Positions 1 through 5,005 of a stretch of DNA of 5,005 bases are shown piece by piece. Numbering within the stretch: the stretch's first letter is position 1; each line of letters starts with the position of its first letter. The position numbers were made by a program, and so were the translations under genes. The stretch is from Bacteroidales bacterium (GTDB lineage Bacteria > Bacteroidota > Bacteroidia > Bacteroidales > JAAUTT01). The notes under the pieces are model-generated. The model searched no databases and was not told the DNA's origin. It saw only the letters and a program-made list of their open reading frames with translations. Location of the stretch: contig JANXXY010000458.1 of assembly GCA_025350365.1 (NCBI GenBank), forward strand, positions 1 through 5,005, given 5' to 3'.

Positions 1-209
1 CGATAGAATTGATTCTGAATAGTATCAATATCAACTTTGTAGCATTCAATAAATATCTTTACCCAAACCAGATGGAAGGTATCTTTTTTACCTTGTTTAT
101 CATCACCATTGCCGCGGCTGAAGTTTCACTGGCCATCGCAATTATTATAAACCTGTATCGCAAGTTCAATACTATTGACATTGAGGATACCAATACCATG
201 AAATTCTAA
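1..209 (+). CDS. nuoK: NADH-quinone oxidoreductase subunit K (NuoK), C-terminal part, 5' end outside the window
   Basis: This is the C-terminal 68 residues of NuoK, the small three-helix membrane subunit of complex I lying between the quinone-proximal part and the antiporter-like subunits. The first complete codon is at 3-5, and the gene ends with TAA at 207-209. The visible protein opens with IELILNS, whose Glu (codon 6-8) matches E. coli NuoK Glu36 in transmembrane helix 2. Helix 3 contains AAAEVSLA, whose Glu (codon 120-122) matches E. coli Glu72. These are the two membrane carboxylates known to matter for proton transfer. They lie 38 residues apart here against 36 in E. coli, so the loop between the helices is slightly longer. 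By comparison with the usual length of about 100 residues, roughly 34 N-terminal residues lie upstream. The TTG at position 9 is an internal leucine codon, not a start. nuoL begins 4 bp after the stop, which implies co-transcription. The family call is firm. Confidence 0.95.
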   Translation, partial: IELILNSININFVAFNKYLYPNQMEGIFFTLFIITIAAAEVSLAIAIIINLYRKFNTIDIEDTNTMKF

Positions 210-213
210 GCTT

Positions 214-2157
214 ATGAACAGCTATAATTTATCATCCATTTTAATTGTGCTATTACCGCTGGCGAGCTTTATTTTTTTATCGCTGGCGAGTAAAAGAATT
301 AAACCCGGCCTAGCTGGATTTATTGGAACCGGGGCGCTTACATTAACTGCCCTTCTGGCCTTATATGTTGCGCACGGTTATTTCTTTGAATTCGGAAAAC
401 AGGCTGGAGCTTACATCCCTGTGAATACAATAAAGTTCGAATGGCTAAAGTTTACTGATAATTTATCGATTGATCTGGGTATTGTTCTCGACCCTATTTC
501 GGTGATGATGCTGATTGTGATTACGTTCGTTTCCACGATGGTGCATTTTTACAGTATCACCTACATGCACGGCGAAGAACGCTTTAATATGTATTATGCT
601 TATTTATCGTTGTTTACCTTTTCCATGCTTGGATTGGTAATAGCGGTAAACATGTTTCAAATGTATATTTTCTGGGAATTAGTAGGTGTCTCCTCTTTTT
701 TGCTTATCGGATATTATTTTACAAAACCTTCGGCCATTGCTGCCGCGAAGAAAGCATTCATCGTTACCCGCTTTGCCGATCTTGGGTTTTTAATAGGTAT
801 ACTAATGTTAAGCTATGGAGCTCAAACGCTCGATTTCTTTACATTAATTGAACGACTAACCACTCCTGGATCCAGTTACCTTGCTTCTTTCACCGGAGCA
901 TCCTTTTTAGGGATGTCGGCTTTATCATGGGGTCTGCTTCTGGTTTTTACCGGTGGCGCCGGAAAATCGGCTATGTTTCCTCTGCACATCTGGTTACCTG
1001 ATGCCATGGAAGGTCCAACGCCGGTTTCGGCATTAATCCACGCCGCCACAATGGTGGTGGCTGGCGTTTTTCTGGTAGCCCGGTTATTTAAAGTATTTGC
1101 TTTATCGGCTCCCGATGCCTTGTCCATCATTGCATACATTGGGGTATTTACCGCTTTATTTGCGGCCATCATTGCTTGTACTCAAACCGATATAAAACGC
1201 GTGTTGGCCTATTCAACCATTTCACAAATTGCTTTTATGATGTTTGCCCTGGGAGTGTCCGGTTGGGGCGAAGGTCAAAACGAAGGATATACTGCATCGA
1301 TGTTCCATCTTTTTACTCATGCTTTTTTCAAAGCGCTGTTGTTTCTTGGTGCTGGTGCGGTGATTCATGCAGTTCATAGCAATGAAATGAAAGATATGGG
1401 TGGATTACGGAAATCACTGCCTATTACTCATTTTACTTTTCTTATGGCTTGTCTGGCTATATCAGGTGTACCATTGTTTTCCGGTTTTTTCAGCAAGGAA
1501 GCGATTCTTTCGGCAGCATTTCACGGAAATTCGATTGTATTTTACCTTGGCATGTTAACCAGCGGACTTACAGCTTTCTATATGTTTAGGTTGTATTTCA
1601 GAATTTTCTGGCATACACCGGCATTAAACCATGGCGACAGTCCCAGTCACGAATCGCACACCTGGTTTATGAATATTCCTTTGATCATTCTTGCCGTAGG
1701 GGCTGTATTTGCAGGATATATTCCGTTTGGTTCATTTGTAAGCGCCGACGGCAAACCTGTTGAACTTCCATTACACATTATGTTCTCGATAGCTCCTGTG
1801 CTGATAGGGATCTCAGCAATTACTTTAGCGTATCTGTTTTATGGAAAGAAGAATGATCTTCCCGAAAAATTATCGGTTGCTTTTGGTGGATTCTACCAAT
1901 GGGCATACCGTAAATTCTATATCGATGAAGTATATCTTTTTGTTACCAAAAATGTATTATTCAACCTCATTGGACGACCATCTGCGTGGTTCGACAGAAA
2001 TATAGTTGATGGCATAATGAATGGCTCGGCTACAGCAACTGCAACCGCATCGGAATCAATAAAAAGTTTCCAATCAGGCAGATTACAAACTTACGCTATG
2101 TTTTTTCTTGGCGGAGTGTTGGTAATCGCAGCACTTTTAATTTTAAATTTTATGTAA
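214..2157 (+). CDS. nuoL: NADH-quinone oxidoreductase subunit L (NuoL), complete
   Basis: NuoL is the most distal of the three antiporter-like subunits of complex I and is thought to form one proton channel in the membrane arm. The 647-residue product is somewhat longer than E. coli NuoL (about 613). Family landmarks appear in order: WELVG with Glu155 (E. coli Glu144); GGAGKSAMFPLHIWLPDAM with Lys251 (E. coli Lys229); GPTPVSALIHAATMV with His276; the TDIKRVLAYSTISQ loop at 325-338; HLFTHAFFKALLFL with Lys373; and FFSKEAIL with Lys428-Glu429 (E. coli Lys399-Asp400). The C-terminal part, about 548-626, matches the long lateral helix that runs along NuoM and NuoN, and includes the family-like KFYIDEVY at 567-574. 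A last transmembrane helix follows at about 627-646. A short Ala/Thr run lies at 604-613, just before that helix. The ATG at 214 is 4 bp after the nuoK stop; no Shine-Dalgarno sequence is seen. No frameshift or missing key residue was found. Confidence 0.97.
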   Translation: MNSYNLSSILIVLLPLASFIFLSLASKRIKPGLAGFIGTGALTLTALLALYVAHGYFFEFGKQAGAYIPVNTIKFEWLKFTDNLSIDLGIVLDPISVMMLIVITFVSTMVHFYSITYMHGEERFNMYYAYLSLFTFSMLGLVIAVNMFQMYIFWELVGVSSFLLIGYYFTKPSAIAAAKKAFIVTRFADLGFLIGILMLSYGAQTLDFFTLIERLTTPGSSYLASFTGASFLGMSALSWGLLLVFTGGAGKSAMFPLHIWLPDAMEGPTPVSALIHAATMVVAGVFLVARLFKVFALSAPDALSIIAYIGVFTALFAAIIACTQTDIKRVLAYSTISQIAFMMFALGVSGWGEGQNEGYTASMFHLFTHAFFKALLFLGAGAVIHAVHSNEMKDMGGLRKSLPITHFTFLMACLAISGVPLFSGFFSKEAILSAAFHGNSIVFYLGMLTSGLTAFYMFRLYFRIFWHTPALNHGDSPSHESHTWFMNIPLIILAVGAVFAGYIPFGSFVSADGKPVELPLHIMFSIAPVLIGISAITLAYLFYGKKNDLPEKLSVAFGGFYQWAYRKFYIDEVYLFVTKNVLFNLIGRPSAWFDRNIVDGIMNGSATATATASESIKSFQSGRLQTYAMFFLGGVLVIAALLILNFM

Positions 2158-2241
2158 TAATATAGATGCAGGATACAAGAACCAAGAGCCGGAATTGGCC
2201 ACTCACTAGTATCTGCAAACCAGTAATCTGAATTTATTTTT
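2158..2241 (+). other. nuoL-nuoM spacer with CAAGA-type short repeats
   Basis: This 84-bp gap is far longer than the other two junctions (4 and 19 bp). Bases 2175-2187 contain two near-identical units, ACAAGA and ACCAAGA, next to a GATGCAGGATAC stretch at 2165-2176. I recall similar low-complexity pieces as common intergenic material in Bacteroidota, but cannot confirm it here. A weak imperfect inverted repeat pairs TGCAGGATAC (2167-2176) with GTATCTGCA (2209-2217), leaving one bulged base. No coding potential, Bacteroidota-type TAnnTTTG promoter box or GC-rich stem followed directly by a T-run is visible. The final bases before nuoM are AT-rich, with five T at 2237-2241, and give no Shine-Dalgarno signal. 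The role is unknown; it may be an inert repeat remnant or an element affecting mRNA stability. Confidence 0.5.
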
Positions 2242-3753
2242 ATGAACAACATCTTATCATTATTAATCCTGATACCGCTAATTACAGCAATGGGTATACT
2301 CCTTGTAAAAAAGGATTACACCATTAAATTGATTGCTTTGGGAGGAGGTATACTTCAACTTAGCTTTTCAGTTTGGCTTACATTATATTATTTAGCACGA
2401 CGGAATTTAGGCGATGCGGGCGATATGCTTTTCCAGAACAGTATCCAATGGTTTGCCCCCCTGCACATTCACTTTAGCTGGGGCGTCGATGGCATTTCGC
2501 TGGCAATGATTCTTCTTACTGCCATAGTAGTGGTGGCGGGAATACTCGTTTCGTGGCGTATTGAAAAACAAGTGAAGGAATTCTTTTTCCTGATCGTCCT
2601 TTTGAGTTTGGGAGCCTATGGGTTCTTTATTTCCACCGATTTGTTTATGATGTTCTTCTTTCTCGAACTCGCAGTAATACCCAAATATCTTTTAATTGGC
2701 ATCTGGGGTAGCGGAAAGAAAGAGTATAGCGCCATGAAACTGGCAATAATGCTGATGGCCGGTTCAGCTTTGGTGTTTCTTGGAATTTTAGGGTTATACG
2801 TTGCATCAGGTATTTATGGGAATGCTCCTACCTGGAACATTCACGAATTGTCTCTTATCCAATTTCCAATTGAGTTACAACGCATTTTCTATATCCTTAC
2901 ATTTATCGGATTTGGTGTATTTACCGCCATGTTTCCTTTCCATACGTGGGCGCCCGATGGACACTCCTCAGCGCCTACAGCGGCATCGATGTTTCTTGCC
3001 GGTATTTCAATGAAACTGGGTGGATACGGATGTTTGCGCGTAGCAACTTATCTGATGCCAGGTGCGGCTCAGGAATTATCATGGATTTTCATTATCCTTG
3101 CCTCCATCGCCATCATTTACGGAGCCTTTGCTACCATGATGCAAAAGGATTTGAAATATATGAACGCATACTCCTCGGTGTCGCATTGCGGGTTTGTAAT
3201 TTTGGGTATAGCAATGCTCACAAGGGCAGGAATTATGGGAGCAGTAATGCAGATGGTATCCCACGGAATTATGACGGCACTTTTCTTTGCCGCCATTGGC
3301 ATGATTTACGATAGAGCCCACACTCGTCAGGCAAACGAATTGGGCGGGATGCTCAAGCAAGTCCCTTTTATAGGAACAGCTTTTATCATCGCAGGTTTAT
3401 GTTCTCTCGGGTTACCTGGTTTTAGTGGATTTGTTTCCGAAATGACCATTTTTGTTGGCTCCTGGGAACGTACCGGCATTTTCTACCGTGTAGCAACTAT
3501 TCTGGCTTGCGCCTCCATTGTGGTTACTGCTGTTTATATCCTTCGGGCCATTGGGTTGGCCATATGGGGAACTATAAAAAATAAAGAATACGAACATTTT
3601 AAAGATGCCAGCTGGAGCGAACGCTCGGCCGCCATCCTTCTTATTGCCGGTATTGTTTTCATTGGTATTTTTCCATTCTGGCTTATACACCTGATTGAAA
3701 AAGATACATTTTCGATATTTAATAAACTAATTTCTGTGGCTGTTGCCAATTAA
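2242..3753 (+). CDS. nuoM: NADH-quinone oxidoreductase subunit M (NuoM), complete, variant transmembrane lysine pattern
   Basis: NuoM is the middle antiporter-like subunit of complex I, with about 14 transmembrane helices and one proposed proton channel. The 503-residue length is close to E. coli NuoM (509). Conserved landmarks are: FLELAVIPKYLLIGIWG with Glu142 (E. coli Glu144); EYSAMKLA with Lys166; MFPFHTWAPDGHSSAPTAAS at 230-249; AGISMKLGGYG with Lys258 (E. coli Lys265); the KDLKYMNAYSSVSHCGF loop with His315; QMVSHGIMTALF with His341 (E. coli His348); and GFVSEMTIF with Glu400 (E. coli Glu407). Anchoring on the PFH motif, the helix-7 lysine of E. coli (Lys234) is Phe227 here. An additional Lys148 is present in the Glu142 helix, where E. 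coli has Met. I recall this arrangement in a lineage of NuoM proteins, so it is probably a natural variant rather than damage. The ATG at 2242 lacks a Shine-Dalgarno sequence but gives a normal first hydrophobic helix. nuoN follows after 19 bp. Confidence 0.96.
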   Translation: MNNILSLLILIPLITAMGILLVKKDYTIKLIALGGGILQLSFSVWLTLYYLARRNLGDAGDMLFQNSIQWFAPLHIHFSWGVDGISLAMILLTAIVVVAGILVSWRIEKQVKEFFFLIVLLSLGAYGFFISTDLFMMFFFLELAVIPKYLLIGIWGSGKKEYSAMKLAIMLMAGSALVFLGILGLYVASGIYGNAPTWNIHELSLIQFPIELQRIFYILTFIGFGVFTAMFPFHTWAPDGHSSAPTAASMFLAGISMKLGGYGCLRVATYLMPGAAQELSWIFIILASIAIIYGAFATMMQKDLKYMNAYSSVSHCGFVILGIAMLTRAGIMGAVMQMVSHGIMTALFFAAIGMIYDRAHTRQANELGGMLKQVPFIGTAFIIAGLCSLGLPGFSGFVSEMTIFVGSWERTGIFYRVATILACASIVVTAVYILRAIGLAIWGTIKNKEYEHFKDASWSERSAAILLIAGIVFIGIFPFWLIHLIEKDTFSIFNKLISVAVAN

Positions 3754-3772
3754 TCCAGTTAACGATTAAGCT

Positions 3773-5005
3773 ATGAGTTTAGACTCCTTTTTGTTATTAC
3801 GATTCGAATCGATAATCTCCTTGATTATCCTGATTTTATTGATTATGAAACTCAATGACGCTGATACGAAAGTAAAGCCATTCATGATCGCCATCAATGT
3901 GTTATTGTTCTTAAATTTTGCCTCCGGTTTTTTGTCCATCGGCGTTGGCCCCCTGTTTGCCGGGTTCTTTAAAACCAATGCCTTGATAGTTTTTGAAAAA
4001 AACATCCTCAATTTTGGTTTGCTTTTAATTTCATTGACATCGTACACCTATCTTTCAAATAATAAGAACCGTATTGAATTCTATATTTTGTTGTTAAGTA
4101 GTATGCTGGGCGCGTATGTTATGCTTTCGAGTGGACATATTCTGATGTTGTACATGGGGTTGGAGATGTCTACCATTCCCTTGGCAGCGCTGGCAAATTA
4201 TAATAAGAGTTTAAAAAGCTCGTCGGAAGCGGGTGTGAAACTTATTCTTTCATCAGCCTTTTCAACAGGTATTATGTTGTTTGGTATTTCGCTTTTATAT
4301 GGCGCTGTGGGGAATTTGTCCTTCGAATCAATTTCAATTCATCTCGAAGCTAATATGTTCACCTTCTTAGCCTTTGCATTCTTTCTGGGAGGTTTTGCGT
4401 TTAAAATGTCTATTGTTCCATTTCACTTGTGGACTGCCGACGTGTACGAGGGTTCGCCTGTGCCGGTTACCAACTATCTTTCGGTAATTTCGAAGGGATC
4501 GGTGATATTTATCTTCATTAGTGTGATGTACACCGTTTTTGGAAATTTGGAGGAAGCATGGATATATTCTATCAGCATTTTATCCATTTTGAGTATGACC
4601 ATCGGGAATCTTTTTGCCATGCGTCAGATGAATATCAAACGATTGCTTGCTTTCTCGTCAATTACCCAGGTTGGTTTTGTACTGGTGGGTATTGCAGGAG
4701 CCTCAAAAGCCGGAACAACCTCAGCCATTTATTTTGTTATAATCTATCTGTTAAGCAATATCGCCGCTTTTGGTGTCATAGGAGCTATTGCTGATGCTAC
4801 CGGAAAAGAAAGACTGGAATCATATAAAGGATTGTATAAATCCAATCCGTTTTACGCGTTAATACTAGCCATGGCTTTGTTTTCGCTGGCAGGTGTACCG
4901 CCAACCGCGGGATTTTTCGGTAAGCTATTTTTACTTACCGCCGGTATGGGGAATGGCATGTATGCATTATTGGGAATAGCTGCATTTAACATGGTACTAT
5001 CGCTT
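3773..5005 (+). CDS. nuoN: NADH-quinone oxidoreductase subunit N (NuoN), N-terminal 411 residues, 3' end outside the window
   Basis: NuoN is the antiporter-like subunit of complex I closest to NuoK and the quinone-binding region. The frame stays open from ATG 3773 to the window edge, giving 411 residues; E. coli NuoN has 485, so roughly 60-75 residues are probably missing. Motifs in order are: MGLEMSTIPLAAL with Glu131 (E. coli Glu133); SSEAGVKLILSS with Lys156 (E. coli Lys158); FAFKMSIVPFHLW with Lys211 (E. coli Lys217); DVYEGSPVPVT at 223-233; SVISKGSV with Lys241 (E. coli Lys247); NIKRLLAFSSITQVGF at 287-302; and PPTAGFFGKLFLL with Lys384 (E. coli Lys395). In the SSITQVGF motif Gln299 stands where E. 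coli NuoN has His. An in-frame TAA at 3767-3769 excludes any earlier start, and the next Met is residue 25, inside the first hydrophobic helix, so ATG 3773 is favoured. No Shine-Dalgarno sequence precedes it. The 19-bp gap from nuoM supports an operon. Confidence 0.95.
   Translation, partial: MSLDSFLLLRFESIISLIILILLIMKLNDADTKVKPFMIAINVLLFLNFASGFLSIGVGPLFAGFFKTNALIVFEKNILNFGLLLISLTSYTYLSNNKNRIEFYILLLSSMLGAYVMLSSGHILMLYMGLEMSTIPLAALANYNKSLKSSSEAGVKLILSSAFSTGIMLFGISLLYGAVGNLSFESISIHLEANMFTFLAFAFFLGGFAFKMSIVPFHLWTADVYEGSPVPVTNYLSVISKGSVIFIFISVMYTVFGNLEEAWIYSISILSILSMTIGNLFAMRQMNIKRLLAFSSITQVGFVLVGIAGASKAGTTSAIYFVIIYLLSNIAAFGVIGAIADATGKERLESYKGLYKSNPFYALILAMALFSLAGVPPTAGFFGKLFLLTAGMGNGMYALLGIAAFNMVLSL

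Noticed and set aside
9..11. TTG at position 9 as a gene start
   Set aside because: The frame stays open upstream to the window edge, and the preceding Ile-Glu codons complete the conserved helix-2 motif of NuoK, so this Leu codon is internal.
876..1172. 98-codon open frame on the - strand inside nuoL
   Set aside because: It lies fully antisense to a conserved part of NuoL, and its product resembles no family I recognise. It is a shadow of the real frame.
2167..2241. Possible intrinsic terminator between nuoL and nuoM
   Set aside because: The inverted repeat is bulged with a long loop, and the only T-run (2237-2241) lies 20 bases after it. A terminator here would also cut off nuoM and nuoN, which are needed for the same complex.
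2946..3314. 122-codon + strand frame inside nuoM
   Set aside because: It is out of frame with NuoM, whose conserved motifs continue unbroken through the region. The product is Cys/Arg-rich with no recognisable domain.
3766..4047. 93-codon open frame on the - strand over the nuoM-nuoN junction
   Set aside because: It overlaps the start of nuoN. The Lys/Asn-rich product is what is expected from reading an AT-rich membrane-protein gene backwards.
4558..4794. 78-codon + strand frame inside nuoN
   Set aside because: The NuoN frame is intact here, with NIKRLLAFSS and other motifs, so this is an alternative-frame shadow and not evidence of a frameshift.
1..5005. A mobile element, defence system, CRISPR array or RNA gene
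   Set aside because: Apart from the 84-bp spacer the sequence is almost entirely housekeeping complex I coding sequence, and I saw no repeats, transposase motifs or tRNA-like folds.

Overview
The window is the 3' end of a nuo operon for the proton-pumping NADH:quinone oxidoreductase (respiratory complex I). All genes are on the + strand in the usual bacterial order: nuoK (3' part, 1-209), nuoL (214-2157), nuoM (2242-3753) and nuoN (5' part, 3773-5005, running off the window). Together they encode most of the membrane arm. NuoL, NuoM and NuoN are the three large antiporter-like subunits, and NuoK carries membrane glutamates that help link quinone chemistry to proton movement. The four reading frames are intact, and the key membrane Glu/Lys/His residues are nearly all present.

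The source is most likely a member of the Bacteroidota. The evidence is a moderately AT-rich sequence, three gene starts with no recognisable Shine-Dalgarno sequence, the style of the Nuo proteins, and a CAAGA-rich intergenic spacer of a kind I recall from genomes of this phylum. I cannot name a genus. Tight spacing (4 bp between nuoK and nuoL, 19 bp between nuoM and nuoN) argues for one transcript. The exception is an 84-bp spacer between nuoL and nuoM, which holds short CAAGA near-repeats and a weak imperfect inverted repeat.

No undescribed system, mobile element, RNA gene or CRISPR array is visible. The observation most worth checking is in NuoM. The transmembrane lysine matching E. coli NuoM Lys234 is replaced by Phe227, while an extra lysine (Lys148) sits in the helix that carries the essential glutamate (Glu142). 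This suggests a variant proton path in this subunit. Other observations are minor.
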